A stretch of 64,000 bases of DNA from Mesorhizobium sp. RMAD-H1 (GCF_014191375.1 NZ_JACHWN010000005.1:248001-312000), one strand, 5' to 3'; shown: positions 17,334-27,677, counted from the first letter of the stretch. Notes: generated by a model from the sequence alone, not told the origin. Numbers and translations: made by a program.

Positions 17334-17762
17334 TCATTGCGGCGCGGGATCGAGTCCGCCCATGCGGCAGACCTCCTGCCATTCCTCCTCGGTCACCGGC
17401 TGGACGGAAAGCCGCATGGAGGTGACGAGCGACATCTTGGCAAGCGCCGGGTTCTCCTTGACGGCCTTCAGCGTCACCGGCTTCGGCATGTCGCGGACGG
17501 CACGGATATCGACGCATTCCCAGCGCGGGTCGTCCGTGGTGGTGTCGTGATGGGCAAGCTTGCAGACCTCGACGATGCCGACGATCTCCAGCCCGTCATT
17601 GGAATGGTAGAAGAAACCCTTGTCGCCGAGCTGCATGGCGCGCATGTTGTTGCGCGCCTGGTAGTTGCGCACGCCATCCCATTGCGTGCCCTGACTGCCC
17701 GCCTTCTTCTGCATCTCCCATGACCATTTGTGCGGCTCGGATTTGAAAAGCCAGTAAGCCAT
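17334..17762 (-). CDS. EVE-domain protein
   Basis: 142-residue single EVE domain (PUA-like fold), from MAYWLFKSEPHKWSWE, through GTQWDGVRNYQARNNMR, to GDKGFFYHSNDGLEIVG. Stand-alone EVE proteins are proposed to bind modified bases in nucleic acids; the biological role in bacteria is not settled. It is in the tsaD-gpsA-yciI run, 18 bp after yciI and 17 bp before the methyltransferase. Confidence 0.9.
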   Translation of the reverse strand: MAYWLFKSEPHKWSWEMQKKAGSQGTQWDGVRNYQARNNMRAMQLGDKGFFYHSNDGLEIVGIVEVCKLAHHDTTTDDPRWECVDIRAVRDMPKPVTLKAVKENPALAKMSLVTSMRLSVQPVTEEEWQEVCRMGGLDPAPQ

Positions 17763-17779
17763 GATGTCGCCTCTCCCGT

Positions 17780-18070
17780 TCAGCTATTGGCGGGATTGTT
17801 GATCGCCCAGTTCCACGGGCGGATCTCGACGGAGGCGAAAAGGCCGGCCTTGGCGTAAGGGTCCTTTGCCGCGATCGCCCTTGCGGCGTCCATATGGTCA
17901 GCCTCGACCACCACCAGGCTGCCGTTCGGCTTGCCGTCGTCGCCGAGGAAGGGGCCGGCGAATTTCAGCCTCTCGCCTAGGTTTTTCAGATAGTCGAGAT
18001 GCGCCGGGCGGGTATCGAGGCGCAATTGCAGATGGTCGGGCTTGTCGTTGCAAAGGATGGCGAAAAGCAT
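17780..18070 (-). CDS. YciI-family protein
   Basis: 96-residue dimeric alpha+beta barrel protein (MLFAILCNDKPDHLQLR; RPAHLDYLKNLGERL with the conserved His; AKDPYAKAGLFASVEIRPW). The family resembles muconolactone isomerase folds; no reaction is established for most members. It is 20 bp downstream of gpsA and clearly co-transcribed. Confidence 0.9.
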   Translation of the reverse strand: MLFAILCNDKPDHLQLRLDTRPAHLDYLKNLGERLKFAGPFLGDDGKPNGSLVVVEADHMDAARAIAAKDPYAKAGLFASVEIRPWNWAINNPANS

Positions 18071-18089
18071 CGGGCTTCCTCGGTTCGGT

Positions 18090-19079
18090 TTAATCTTCGG
18101 TCTTGAGCGGGCGGTTGAGCAGGGCGGTCACCGCCTCGTCAACGGTGAGACGGCGTGCCAGCAGGGCCGTGACGGCACTGATGATCGGCGCGTCTACGCC
18201 GCGTTTGGCACAGATTTCCGCGGCAATGGGGGCGGTGGCCACGCCTTCGGCCAAAGGCAGGCCCTCCAGCGGCCTGCCGGCTCCCAGCGCCATGCCATAG
18301 GAATAGTTGCGCGACTGCGGCGAGGAGCAGGTGAGCATCAGGTCACCGAGCCCCGACAGGCCCATCACTGTCTCCGGCCGTGCGCCGAGCGCCTGGGCGA
18401 TGCGGCGCAATTCGGCAAAGCCGCGGGTGACGAGGGCCGCCTGCGCGCTGGCGCCGAGGCCGCGTCCGGTGGCAGCGCCCGCCGCCAGCGCCAGCACGTT
18501 CTTCAGCGCGCCGCCGATCTCCACCCCGATCAGATCATCGGTCGAATAGCAGCGGAAGGCCGGGCCGGAAAGGAGCAGCGCCAGGCGGTCAGCCGTCTCG
18601 CTTTCGCTGGAGGCGATGGTCACGGCGGTCGGCAGGCCGCGCGCCACGTCGGTGGCGAAGCTGGGTCCGGACAGGGCGGAGATCGTATGGCCGGGCAGGA
18701 TCTCGGAAACCACCTCGGAGATCAGCCGTCCCGTCGAGCGCTCGATCCCCTTGGCGCAGAGAACGATCGCTGCGGCCGGCGGGACATGCGATGCGATCCC
18801 GCCGAGGCCATCCCGCATCGCCTGCGCCGGGAAGACGGCAAGGACGAGCGCTGCATCCGCCAGAACCTTGGCGGCATCGGTGCTCGCCTTGATGCCGTCG
18901 GCAAGCGCGATACTGGGGAGATAGCGCTCGTTGCGTCTGTTGCGGTTGATGTCCTCGACGGTCGCTTCATCGCGGGCATAAAGCGCGACATCGTGTCCGC
19001 TGCGCGCGGCAATGGTCGCGAGCGCCGTTCCCCAGGCGCCGCCGCCGAGGACGGCGACCTTCACCCTTTCGTCCTTCAT
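18090..19079 (-). CDS. gpsA: Glycerol-3-phosphate dehydrogenase [NAD(P)+]
   Basis: 329-residue cytoplasmic enzyme reducing dihydroxyacetone phosphate to sn-glycerol-3-phosphate for phospholipid synthesis. Motifs: N-terminal Rossmann [12 protein letters not shown], catalytic Lys region [12 protein letters not shown], and [15 protein letters not shown]. The ATG at 19077-19079 overlaps the tsaD stop by 4 bp, indicating translational coupling. The tsaD-gpsA pair is well conserved in alphaproteobacteria. Confidence 0.97.
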   Translation of the reverse strand: MKDERVKVAVLGGGAWGTALATIAARSGHDVALYARDEATVEDINRNRRNERYLPSIALADGIKASTDAAKVLADAALVLAVFPAQAMRDGLGGIASHVPPAAAIVLCAKGIERSTGRLISEVVSEILPGHTISALSGPSFATDVARGLPTAVTIASSESETADRLALLLSGPAFRCYSTDDLIGVEIGGALKNVLALAAGAATGRGLGASAQAALVTRGFAELRRIAQALGARPETVMGLSGLGDLMLTCSSPQSRNYSYGMALGAGRPLEGLPLAEGVATAPIAAEICAKRGVDAPIISAVTALLARRLTVDEAVTALLNRPLKTED

Positions 19080-20155
19080 GCCTTGGCTCCCCGGCGGCCG
19101 GCGCCGATCAGAGGGGCGGCCGCCTGATCGAGCGGCCAGCGCGAGCGTGGCGCGACATCGAGGGTATCACCCTCGCCATATGCCGCGTGTTCGGCGCCCG
19201 CCCAAGCGATCATCGCGGCATTATCGGTGCAGAGGATATGGGGCGGAGCGAGAAAGCGGAAGCCGTGTTGCGCGCAGAGCGTTTCGAGCACCGCGCGCAG
19301 CGCCTTGTTGGCGGCGACGCCACCGGCCACCACCAATGTCGGCTCGGTAATCCCTGGGAACTGCTCGCGAAAGCGGAGGAGCGAGCGCGACACCCGGTCG
19401 GCCAGCGTATCGGCCACGGCCGCCTGAAAGGACGCGCAGATATCCGCAACGTCCTGATCGCCGAGCGGCACGAGCTCGGCGGCTGCCTGGCGCACGGCGG
19501 TCTTGAGGCCGGAGAATGAGAAATCGAGCCTTGCCTCGCCTTTCAGCGGGCGCGGCAGGGCAAAGCGGGCGGGATCGCCGGAAAGGGCGGCATTCTCGAC
19601 GGCGGGGCCACCGGGATAAGGCAGGCCGAGGAGCTTGGCCGTCTTGTCGAAGGCCTCGCCCAGCGCATCGTCTATGGTGGTGCCCAGGCGCTCATATTGT
19701 CCGAGGCCGCGTACCAATATCATCTGCGTGTGGCCGCCGGAGACGAGCAACAGGAGATAGGGAAAGGCAAGATTGTCCGTCAGCCGCGCCGTCAGCGCAT
19801 GGCCTTCGAGATGATTGACGGCATGGAAGGGCTTGCCTGCCGCCAGCGCCAGCGCCTTCGCCGTCATCAGCCCGACGATCAGCCCGCCGATGAGACCCGG
19901 CCCGGCTGTGGCGGCGACGGCATCGATATCTTCGAGCGGCGTACCGGCTTCCTCAAGGGCGCGGGCGACCAGCCGGTCCAGCGCCTCGACATGGGCGCGC
20001 GCGGCGATCTCGGGCACGACGCCGCCATAGGGCTCGTGCTCGGCGATCTGGCTCAGCACGACATTCGACAGGATGCGGCCACGGCCTGCCTCGTCGCGCT
20101 CGACGACGGCGGCGGCTGTTTCGTCGCAACTTGTCTCTATTCCCAGCACACGCAT
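19076..20155 (-). CDS. tsaD: tRNA N6-adenosine threonylcarbamoyltransferase
   Basis: 359-residue Kae1/TsaD ASKHA-fold protein that transfers threonylcarbamoyl to A37 of ANN-decoding tRNAs, together with TsaB and TsaE. Motifs: [15 protein letters not shown] at the N-terminus, metal ligands in [12 protein letters not shown], and [11 protein letters not shown]. It is the first gene of a five-gene minus-strand unit and is divergent from hemC across 136 bp. Confidence 0.97.
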   Translation of the reverse strand: MRVLGIETSCDETAAAVVERDEAGRGRILSNVVLSQIAEHEPYGGVVPEIAARAHVEALDRLVARALEEAGTPLEDIDAVAATAGPGLIGGLIVGLMTAKALALAAGKPFHAVNHLEGHALTARLTDNLAFPYLLLLVSGGHTQMILVRGLGQYERLGTTIDDALGEAFDKTAKLLGLPYPGGPAVENAALSGDPARFALPRPLKGEARLDFSFSGLKTAVRQAAAELVPLGDQDVADICASFQAAVADTLADRVSRSLLRFREQFPGITEPTLVVAGGVAANKALRAVLETLCAQHGFRFLAPPHILCTDNAAMIAWAGAEHAAYGEGDTLDVAPRSRWPLDQAAAPLIGAGRRGAKA

Positions 20156-20291
20156 TTGGCTTTAGACCCTGCCTTCATTGCCCCTGGGGGCAAAGATCGT
20201 TAGAGCATTTGTTTTCGCGCACGGCCATGTCGAAAAATTTAATCATTTTCGGGACTGTGCGTCGCAAACCCGGTATCATGGACGACGGCAT

Positions 20292-21221
20292 ATGCAAACA
20301 GCATCCTTGAAGATCGGCACGCGGGGCAGCCCGCTGGCGCTGGCGCAGGCGCGGGAAACCAAACGCCGGCTGATGGAGGCGCACGGGCTTGCCGACGACG
20401 CTGTCGAGATCGTGGTGATGTCGACGGCGGGCGACCGGATCCAGGACCGCCCGCTTTCGGAAGTGGGCGGCAAGGGGCTGTTCACGCTGGAGATCGAGGA
20501 AGCGCTGCGCGCCGGCCGGATCGATCTCGCCGTGCATTCGAGCAAGGATATGCCGACGATCCTACCCGAGGGGCTGCATCTCTCGGCATTTCTTGAACGG
20601 GAAGACCCGCGCGACGCCTTCATCGGCCGGACCGTCGGGCGCCTCGACGACCTACCCGAAGGCGCGACGGTGGGTTCCTCGTCGCTGCGCCGGCAGGCGC
20701 TGATCCGCCGCATGCGGCCCGACATCAATGTGGTGAATTTCCGCGGCAATGTGGAAACGCGGCTGCGCAAGCTCAATGAGGGGCAGGTCGAGGGGACATT
20801 CCTCGCCTGTGCAGGCCTGAACCGCCTCGGCATGGAGCATGTCATCACCGAACTGCTCGATCCCACGCTGTTTCCGCCCGCGCCGGGACAGGGCGCGATC
20901 GCCATCGAGAGCCGGATCGGGGACGACCGGATCGATCCGCTGCTCGCGCCTCTCGACCATCGCGACACCCATGTCGCCCTCAGCTGTGAGCGGGCCTTCC
21001 TCGCCCGGCTCGACGGCTCCTGCCGCACGCCGATCGCCGGGCTGGCGAAGGTCTCGGGCGATCGGGTCAGCTTTTCCGGCATGATCCTGACACCGGACGG
21101 CCGCGAGGCGCATGAGATCCAGGGCGAAGGCTCCGTCGCCGATGCGGCAGCGATCGGCCGGGATGCGGCGGAACGGGTGCTCGCCAAGGCCGGGCCGCAT
21201 TTCTTCAGCAGCTGGAGCTGA
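20292..21221 (+). CDS. hemC: Porphobilinogen deaminase (hydroxymethylbilane synthase)
   Basis: 309-residue enzyme joining four porphobilinogens into hydroxymethylbilane. Motifs: [22 protein letters not shown], and [11 protein letters not shown] with the cysteine that holds the dipyrromethane cofactor. ATG 20292 gives the standard N-terminus; the frame is open upstream to 20178 but that stretch is not family-like. hemD starts 3 bp after its stop, so the two are coupled. Confidence 0.97.
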   Translation: MQTASLKIGTRGSPLALAQARETKRRLMEAHGLADDAVEIVVMSTAGDRIQDRPLSEVGGKGLFTLEIEEALRAGRIDLAVHSSKDMPTILPEGLHLSAFLEREDPRDAFIGRTVGRLDDLPEGATVGSSSLRRQALIRRMRPDINVVNFRGNVETRLRKLNEGQVEGTFLACAGLNRLGMEHVITELLDPTLFPPAPGQGAIAIESRIGDDRIDPLLAPLDHRDTHVALSCERAFLARLDGSCRTPIAGLAKVSGDRVSFSGMILTPDGREAHEIQGEGSVADAAAIGRDAAERVLAKAGPHFFSSWS

Positions 21222-21224
21222 ACG

Positions 21225-21938
21225 ATGGCCGGGGCCGGACGCGTATTGGTGACGCGACCCGAACCGGGTGCATCGCATACGGCAGGGCGGCTGAAAGAAC
21301 TGGGCTTTACGCCCATTGTGCTGCCGTTGAGCGAAACGGTCCCGGTCGCGGCTGAAACGCCGACGGGACAATATGACGCCGTGGCGGTCACCAGCGTCAA
21401 TGCGGTGCGCCATGCCGATTCGGCGCTGGTGGCAAGGCTGGTGCATCTCCCTGCCTTTGCGGTCGGCGAGAAGACGGCGGCGGCGGCAAGGGCTGCCGGA
21501 TTCGCCGATGTGACGGCGGCAGAAGGTGATGGGGAGGCGCTTGCGGCCGAGCTTTCACGCGCATTGCAGCCCGGCGCGCATGTGCTTTATCTCGCGGGAA
21601 AGGTGCGTCGGCCGGATTTCGAGGCGAGGGCGCGGGCCGCAGGACTGGCCCTTACCGTCCGGGAGACCTACGACACGGCTGCCATCGATTACGCAGATGT
21701 GCGCGAGCGGCTGGCGGAAGGGCCGATCGAGATCGCGCTGATCTATTCGGTCTTCGCGGCCAGAGCATTGATCGGGCTGGCGGAGCGGCCGGAAATTTCA
21801 GGTTTTTTCGAAAAAACCCGGTTTTTATGCCTGTCGTCCCGTATTTTCGAAAGCCTTCCGGAGCGGTGGAAGGCCCGTGCCCTCACCAGCCAAAGGCCCG
21901 AGGAGCAAGCGCTTTTCGACCTGCTCGCGGCACTTTGA
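21225..21938 (+). CDS. hemD: Uroporphyrinogen-III synthase
   Basis: 237-residue two-domain HemD4 protein that cyclises hydroxymethylbilane with inversion of ring D. The family is poorly conserved; LVTRPEPGASHTAGRL at the N-terminus, FAVGEKTAAAARAAGF and LCLSSRIFESL are recognisable, and position immediately after hemC makes the call firm. Length is normal. Confidence 0.92.
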   Translation: MAGAGRVLVTRPEPGASHTAGRLKELGFTPIVLPLSETVPVAAETPTGQYDAVAVTSVNAVRHADSALVARLVHLPAFAVGEKTAAAARAAGFADVTAAEGDGEALAAELSRALQPGAHVLYLAGKVRRPDFEARARAAGLALTVRETYDTAAIDYADVRERLAEGPIEIALIYSVFAARALIGLAERPEISGFFEKTRFLCLSSRIFESLPERWKARALTSQRPEEQALFDLLAAL

Positions 21939-22026
21939 CCCTTTTTGCAGCGCAACCAATCCTTCATCTGCCGATTTTATCTGTTAAGTTCCTGATGAAC
22001 GTTTCATTTCCAAGTCGAGAGGCACC

Positions 22027-23391
22027 ATGGCGAAATCCGGAACATCGCGTCACTCGAAACCGGTCCGCAAGCCGGTCACGATCGATCTCGATCCATCCCA
22101 GGTGAAGCGCGTGTCGGAACCGGCGGCGAATGGAAAGGCCGGTCCTGATGCAAAAGAGGTGCCTCCGGCCGAACCGGTCGGCGATTTCAGCCAGAAGCCG
22201 AAAGCGGCCGCCGCGAAACCCGGTGCGGCAAAACCGGATACCGCCGGCATGAAAACGGAAGAGATCTTCGCCGATAAGCCGAAGCCACAGCCCTCGGCGG
22301 CGGCTTCGGCCCCAACGGCATCGAGCCGCCCGGCTGCCGCCAGGGCGCCGGCAAAGCCCGCCGCAAACGGCGGGGGAGGCCTTTCCCATCTTGCCGCCGG
22401 CATTGCGGGCGGCATCATCGCGCTGGCCGGTGCGGCGGCGCTGCAATGGGGCAATGTCATTCCCTCGCCGGGCGGCGGGGCCGCAGCCGACCGGCTGGCC
22501 CGTATCGAACAGGACATCGCCGAGCTGCGCTCGGCACCCTCCGCCGCGGGGCTCGACGAGCAGAGCCGGACGCAGCTGACCGAGGCGCAGGAAACCGCCC
22601 GCCAGGCGCTGCAGCAGGCGCAGGGGACGGCATCGGATATCGCTACACTCAGGCAGACCATCGAGGCGCAGCCGGCTGGCGGCAATGGCGCGCCGGCGCA
22701 GGAGCTGACGAACCGCATCGCCGCGCTCGAGGAAAAGGTCGCATCGGTTGAAACCCAGGCCACGCAGGCAGCCTCCGCCGCATCGCAGGATTCCGGCAGC
22801 CTCGCCGATATCCGGTCGCAGCTTGCGGCACTGGAGACCCAGGTCGCGGACCAGTCGCGTCAGCCGGCGGTTGCCGCCGCGATCGCGGCAACGGCGCTGA
22901 AATCCGCGGTCGACCGCGGCGGCTCCTTCACCGCCGAGCTCGACGCCTATGCGTCGGTCGCGCCGCAATCGCCGGATATCGAGGCATTGCGGAAATTCGC
23001 CGGCACGGGCGTTCCCACCATCATCGATCTCAGTGCCCGGTTCGACGAGGTGGCGAACAGGATCGTCGCGACCGAACGCAATGTCGACCCGAATGCCGGT
23101 TTTGTGGACCAGTTGATGGCCAGCGCCAAAAGCCTCGTGAAGGTCCGGCCGGTCGGAGAGGTCAGCGGCGACAGCGTGGGCGCGATCACGGCGCGCATCG
23201 AAACGGCATTGCGGGCCGGCGATCTCGACCGCGCCATCGCGGAATGGGAGACGCTGCCGGAGAACGCAAAGGCCGTCTCGACGCAATTCGCCGATGAAAT
23301 GAAGGCCCGCCGTGACACGGACGCCCTGGTATCGCAAACCCTCGCTGCCGCCCTCAAGCCGTCAGCGCCGGCCACGCCGACAGCCAATTAA
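22027..23391 (+). CDS. Mic60/mitofilin-family inner-membrane protein
   Basis: 454-residue protein with a Pro/Ala/Lys-rich N-terminal part (about 1-115), one TM segment (about 119-140, HLAAGIAGGIIALAGAAAL), a long predicted coiled coil (about 150-290, IEQDIAEL onward) and a conserved C-terminal helical domain (about 300-430) ending in the mitofilin-like signature region. This is the architecture of bacterial Mic60, the homologue of the mitochondrial crista-junction protein. It lies between hemD and hemY, the recognised alphaproteobacterial location. Older names such as HemX-like reflect only the neighbourhood. Confidence 0.85.
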   Translation: MAKSGTSRHSKPVRKPVTIDLDPSQVKRVSEPAANGKAGPDAKEVPPAEPVGDFSQKPKAAAAKPGAAKPDTAGMKTEEIFADKPKPQPSAAASAPTASSRPAAARAPAKPAANGGGGLSHLAAGIAGGIIALAGAAALQWGNVIPSPGGGAAADRLARIEQDIAELRSAPSAAGLDEQSRTQLTEAQETARQALQQAQGTASDIATLRQTIEAQPAGGNGAPAQELTNRIAALEEKVASVETQATQAASAASQDSGSLADIRSQLAALETQVADQSRQPAVAAAIAATALKSAVDRGGSFTAELDAYASVAPQSPDIEALRKFAGTGVPTIIDLSARFDEVANRIVATERNVDPNAGFVDQLMASAKSLVKVRPVGEVSGDSVGAITARIETALRAGDLDRAIAEWETLPENAKAVSTQFADEMKARRDTDALVSQTLAAALKPSAPATPTAN

Positions 23392-23403
23392 GGGAACGAA
23401 TTG

Positions 23404-24984
23404 ATGCTGCGTATCCTGTTCTTCGTTCTTCTGGTCCTGGTGCTCGGCGGCGGCTTTGCCTGGCTGGCAGACAGGCCGGGCGATCTCGTCGTTACCTTCG
23501 CCGGCATGCGCTACGAGGTCACGCTGATGGTCGCGGCCACGGCGATCGTGGCGGTCGTGGCCGCGGTGATGCTCGCCTGGTGGCTGATCAAGAGCATCGT
23601 CCGTTCGCCTTATGCCCTGCAGAGGCACTTCCGCGCGCGCAAGCGCGACCGGGGCTACCAGTCGCTTTCGACAGGCCTCATCGCGGCCGGCGCGGGAGAC
23701 GCCGAGGCCGCGCGGCGCATGACCAAGCAGGCGGGCAAGCTCCTCAATGTCGACCAGGAGCCTCTGATCAAGCTTCTCGAGGCGCAGACGGCCATGCTCG
23801 AAGGCCGCACGAATGATGCGCGGACCACGTTCGAGGCGATGCTGGACGATCCGGAAACCCGGCTCCTGGGCCTGCGTGGACTTTATCTCGAAGCCCAGCG
23901 CGCCGGGGCCCGTGATGCCGCGCAGCATTATGCCGATGAAGCATCGAAACTGGCGCCGCATGTGGAATGGGCCTCCAGCGCCGTTCTGGGGCGGCTCAGC
24001 GCCGAAGGCGACTGGGACGAGGCGCTCAAGCTTCTCGACGCGCGCAAGGCGGGCCAGCAAACCGACAAGGAAACGGTGAAGAAGGAGCGCGCCGCCCTTC
24101 TCACCGCCAAGGCGATCTCCACATTCGATTCCGATCCGGCAGGCGCCAGGACGATCGCGCTCGAAGCCCACAAGCTCGCGCCGGATCTCGTCCCCGCCGC
24201 CGTCATCGCCGCCCGCGCGCTGTTCCGGCAGGGCGATCTGCGCAAGGGCTCGAAAATCCTGGAAGCGGCGTGGAAGAGCAGCCCGCATCCCGACATCGCG
24301 CATGCCTATGTGCACGCGCGCCCCGGGGATTCCACGCATGACCGGCTGAAGCGGGCGCGCCATCTCTTTGCGCTGCGGCCCAATAATCCCGAGTCCAGCC
24401 TCGCGCTGGCGCATGCCGCGCTCGACGCCGGCGAATATGCGCTGGCGCGCGAAAATGCCGAGGCGGTGCTGCGCATGGCGCCGCGTGAGAGCGCCTATCT
24501 GCTGCTCGCCGATATCGAGGAAGCGCAGACGGGCGATCAGGGCCGGGTGCGGCAGTGGCTGTCGCGCGCGGTGAAGGCGCCGCGCGACCCCGCCTGGACG
24601 GCGGACGGCTATGTCTCCGACCAATGGGCGCCGGTCTCGCCGGTGACGGGCAGGCTTAACGCCTTCGAATGGAAGGTGCCGGTCGAGCAGCTGGCACCCG
24701 TGATCGACATCGGGCAAGAGGTGCGCGGGCCGGAGCCGGAAACGCCTGACGTGCCGGTGGTGATCGAGCAGAAGCCCGAAAAAGCCGCCGAGTCTCAGCA
24801 GCCATCGAGGGGTGACGGAGCCGTGGCGCCGGTTGCCGAAAAGCCGAAGCTGAAACCCGCGAAGGCCCATGAGACGGCATCGCAGGCCGATGACGAGGAT
24901 ATCAAGATGCTCGTTGTGGACGACCCCGGCGTGGCGCCGGAGGACAAGGTGGATAACAGGCAGGCGCGCTATCGCCTGTTCTGA
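23404..24984 (+). CDS. hemY: HemY-like membrane TPR protein
   Basis: 526-residue protein: two N-terminal TM segments (about 1-22 and 40-62; MLRILFFVLLVLVLGGGFAWL), the HemY N-terminal domain, then helical TPR-like repeats to about residue 400 and a Pro/Glu/Lys-rich tail. Not the protoporphyrinogen oxidase also called HemY. Start is ATG 23404, with AAGGGA 10 bp upstream, 12 bp after the Mic60 gene. In other alphaproteobacteria a TPR protein of this kind is the genetic partner of Mic60. The 178 bp after it hold nothing I recognise. Confidence 0.85.
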   Translation: MLRILFFVLLVLVLGGGFAWLADRPGDLVVTFAGMRYEVTLMVAATAIVAVVAAVMLAWWLIKSIVRSPYALQRHFRARKRDRGYQSLSTGLIAAGAGDAEAARRMTKQAGKLLNVDQEPLIKLLEAQTAMLEGRTNDARTTFEAMLDDPETRLLGLRGLYLEAQRAGARDAAQHYADEASKLAPHVEWASSAVLGRLSAEGDWDEALKLLDARKAGQQTDKETVKKERAALLTAKAISTFDSDPAGARTIALEAHKLAPDLVPAAVIAARALFRQGDLRKGSKILEAAWKSSPHPDIAHAYVHARPGDSTHDRLKRARHLFALRPNNPESSLALAHAALDAGEYALARENAEAVLRMAPRESAYLLLADIEEAQTGDQGRVRQWLSRAVKAPRDPAWTADGYVSDQWAPVSPVTGRLNAFEWKVPVEQLAPVIDIGQEVRGPEPETPDVPVVIEQKPEKAAESQQPSRGDGAVAPVAEKPKLKPAKAHETASQADDEDIKMLVVDDPGVAPEDKVDNRQARYRLF

Positions 24985-25162
24985 TTTTGCCGGGACGGTC
25001 CTGCCTCCGGGCGTTGCATTCCAGTCACGGTCGACCCACAGCGAGACCTGCAGCCGCAGCGCTCGGTGATTGCCGGGTTGGCGTTCTCGCGGTTGCGGGT
25101 TATTTCTCCCTTAATTGGTCTTATGTTATCTGGGCTGAGCGAAAACACGGCGCGGGGTATCG

Positions 25163-25645
25163 ATGTTCGATCGTCTTGTGACTTTTTTGAAGGGACTGCC
25201 TTTCGGGGAGGACAGGAACGGCAGGGCCTTCGGCAAGGACGACCCCAGGCTGGCGGTGGCGGCGCTGATGTTCCACGTCATCGATGCGGATGGCGATCGT
25301 CATGAGAAGGAACGCAAGCGCATCGCGGAAACGCTTTCGGAGGCCTACCAGCTCAAGGGCGACGAACTGAACGCCCTTCTCAAGGCGGCGGAAACCGCCG
25401 ATCAGGAAGCGATCGATCTCTACAGCTTCACCAGCGTCATCAAGCGGCATCTCAACGAGCAGGAACGCATCCACTTCATCGAATTGATGTGGGAAATCGC
25501 CTATGCCGACGGCGATGTCGACGAGATCGAGGACAATGTGATGTGGCGCGTGGCCGAGCTGATCGGCGTTTCCTCGCGCGACCGTCTGACATTGAAGCAT
25601 ACCGTCGCGGCACGGATCGCCAAGGCCAGGACCAAGGCAAAATGA
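25163..25645 (+). CDS. TerB-like (tellurite-resistance domain) protein
   Basis: 160-residue all-helical TerB/DjlA-N domain protein with the repeating acidic motifs VIDADGDRHEKERKRI and IAYADGDVDEIEDNVMWR, which resemble metal-binding helical turns. The family name comes from tellurite operons, but stand-alone rhizobial members have no known role. The adjacent glutamine amidotransferase starts 9 bp downstream, so they are likely one transcript. Confidence 0.85.
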   Translation: MFDRLVTFLKGLPFGEDRNGRAFGKDDPRLAVAALMFHVIDADGDRHEKERKRIAETLSEAYQLKGDELNALLKAAETADQEAIDLYSFTSVIKRHLNEQERIHFIELMWEIAYADGDVDEIEDNVMWRVAELIGVSSRDRLTLKHTVAARIAKARTKAK

Positions 25646-25654
25646 GGGTTTGCG

Positions 25655-26434
25655 ATGTTCCGTGAACCGAGATCATCCAGCGGCCTTGCGGCAAAGCTCC
25701 TCGATCACGAGCCGTCACGGACATCGCCGAAAATCCTCATCGTCCTCCACCAGGAGCATTCAAGCCCGGGCCGGGTCGGCCATCTGCTCCAGGCGGCAGG
25801 CTTCCGCCTCGATATCCGTCGTCCGCCGCTGGGCGACCGGTTGCCGGAGACGCTGGAGGAGCATGCGGGCGCGATCATATTCGGCGGGCCGATGAGCGCC
25901 AACGATCCGGACGAATTCATCAGGCATGAGACCGAGTGGCTGGCCGTTCCCTTGCGCGAGGAGAAGCCTTTCCTCGGCATCTGCCTCGGGGCCCAGATGC
26001 TTGCCAATCATCTGGGCGCCAGCGTTGCGCCGCACCCGCAGGGCCATGTCGAGATCGGCTGGTATCCGCTGCATGCCACCGAGGCGGGCAGGGCGCTGAT
26101 GGAGTGGCCGCGGATGGTCTATCACTTCCATCGCGAGGGTTTCGAACTGCCGCGCAGCGCGACCCTGCTCGCCACCGGCGACGTCTATCCCAACCAGGCA
26201 TTCCGCTACGGCTCCCGTGCCTGGGGGCTGCAGTTCCACGCCGAGCTGACCCAGGCGATGATGCATCGCTGGGTGGTGCGCGGGGCGCACCGTTTCGAGC
26301 TCAGCGGCGCCCAGCAGGGGCGCCTGCACCTGGAGGGGCGGATGATCCATGACGCCGCCCTGAAAGCCTGGCTTGTGGCCTTCCTCACACGCATTTTCGG
26401 CGCGGTGGATCGTGCCGTCGTGAATTGCGTCTGA
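25655..26434 (+). CDS. Class I glutamine amidotransferase-like protein
   Basis: 259-residue type 1 GATase. Triad: Cys in FLGICLGAQMLANHLG, His in LQFHAELT and the following Glu. Similar to stand-alone GMP-synthase-like amidotransferases of unknown partner (YfeJ type). ATG 25655 is 9 bp after the TerB stop with GAGGG upstream. Convergent with the MFS gene, whose stop is 1 bp away. Confidence 0.85.
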   Translation: MFREPRSSSGLAAKLLDHEPSRTSPKILIVLHQEHSSPGRVGHLLQAAGFRLDIRRPPLGDRLPETLEEHAGAIIFGGPMSANDPDEFIRHETEWLAVPLREEKPFLGICLGAQMLANHLGASVAPHPQGHVEIGWYPLHATEAGRALMEWPRMVYHFHREGFELPRSATLLATGDVYPNQAFRYGSRAWGLQFHAELTQAMMHRWVVRGAHRFELSGAQQGRLHLEGRMIHDAALKAWLVAFLTRIFGAVDRAVVNCV

Positions 26435-26435
26435 C

Positions 26436-27677
26436 CTAAACCCTTCCCTGGAGATGGCGCGCCTTGCGCAATTGCGGGAACCAGTAGGCCCAGAGAAAGG
26501 CTACGGCAATCGACCCCACCCCGCCGAACACGACGGCGGGAACCGTGCCGATCAGCGCCGCCATGAAGCCGGCGCGGAATTCGCCCAGCTCGTTCGAGGC
26601 GCCGACGAAGACCATGTTGACGGCGTTGACCCGGCCACGGACATGGTCGGGTGTCCAGAGCTGCATCAGCGTCTCGCGGATATAGACGCTGACCATGTCG
26701 GCCGCGCCCAGGAGGGCAAGAGCGGCGATCGACAGCCAGGCGACCGTCGATACACCGAAGAGGACGGTGAAAAGACCGAAAAGGCCGACGCATACGAACA
26801 TGATGATGCCGGCGTGGTCCCGCACCGGATGCCCCGTGAGCCACAGGGCGGTGAGAACCGCGCCGATGCCGGGGGCGCCGCGCAGCATGCCGAGCCCCCA
26901 GGGCCCGAGTTCGAGGATGTCGCGGGCATAGACGGGGAGCAGCGCGACGGCGCCGCCCAGAAGCACGGCGAACAGGTCGAGCGAGATCGCGCCCAGCACC
27001 ACCTTTTCCTTCCAGATATAGCGGAAGCCGGCGAGCATGGTCTCAAGCGAGGGTTTTTCAGAGGATGTGTGCTGAGCCGGCTTCGGGATGGAGAAGATCA
27101 GGATCGCGCTTGTCGCCAGCAGCACTGTGGCGACCGCATAAGCGACGACAGGCGATATGCCGTAGAGCAGCCCGCCCGCTACCGGCCCGATGATGGTGGC
27201 GATCTGCCAGGCGGAAGAGTTCCAGGAAACGGCGTTGGCGAAGATCTCGGTGGGCACCAGGTTGACGACCAGCGAGGCGGCAGCAGGCCCGAGAAAGGCG
27301 CGCGCTATGCCGAAGGCGACGAGCGTCGCGAACACCGTCAGCGGCTCGAAGAGGCCCGCTATCGTGAGAAAAAGGAGGATGGCGGCGGCGACGGCTTCAA
27401 CGGCAAGCGTGGTGCCCATGATCAGCCGCCTGCCGAAGCGGTCGGAGGCTGCGCCCGTCACCAGTACCAGGAGAAGGGCCGGCAGGAACTGGACGAGGCC
27501 GACGAGGCCGAGATCGAAGGGATCACGGGTGAGGTCGTAGATCTGCCAGCCGACCGCGACGCTGACGATCTGTATGGCGAAAGCGCTGGCGAAGCGGGAC
27601 AGCCAGTATTTCGCGAAGGAGGAGTGGCGGAAGGCGGCATAGCGGTCGGCGGATGCATCCGCCTCGGGAGAAATCAT
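26436..27677 (-). CDS. MFS transporter, EntS-like (DHA3 group)
   Basis: 413-residue 12-TM major facilitator. N-terminal TM1 (SRFASAFAIQIVSVAVGWQI), loop GAASDRFGRRLIMG with the MFS signature, and extended TM4-5 typical of the enterobactin-exporter-like DHA3 group. ATG 27677 (MISPEADASADRY) is chosen; the frame stays open to 28448 but the extra part is Arg-rich antisense to aqpZ. Substrate unknown. A strong terminator separates it from aqpZ. Confidence 0.88.
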   Translation of the reverse strand: MISPEADASADRYAAFRHSSFAKYWLSRFASAFAIQIVSVAVGWQIYDLTRDPFDLGLVGLVQFLPALLLVLVTGAASDRFGRRLIMGTTLAVEAVAAAILLFLTIAGLFEPLTVFATLVAFGIARAFLGPAAASLVVNLVPTEIFANAVSWNSSAWQIATIIGPVAGGLLYGISPVVAYAVATVLLATSAILIFSIPKPAQHTSSEKPSLETMLAGFRYIWKEKVVLGAISLDLFAVLLGGAVALLPVYARDILELGPWGLGMLRGAPGIGAVLTALWLTGHPVRDHAGIIMFVCVGLFGLFTVLFGVSTVAWLSIAALALLGAADMVSVYIRETLMQLWTPDHVRGRVNAVNMVFVGASNELGEFRAGFMAALIGTVPAVVFGGVGSIAVAFLWAYWFPQLRKARHLQGRV

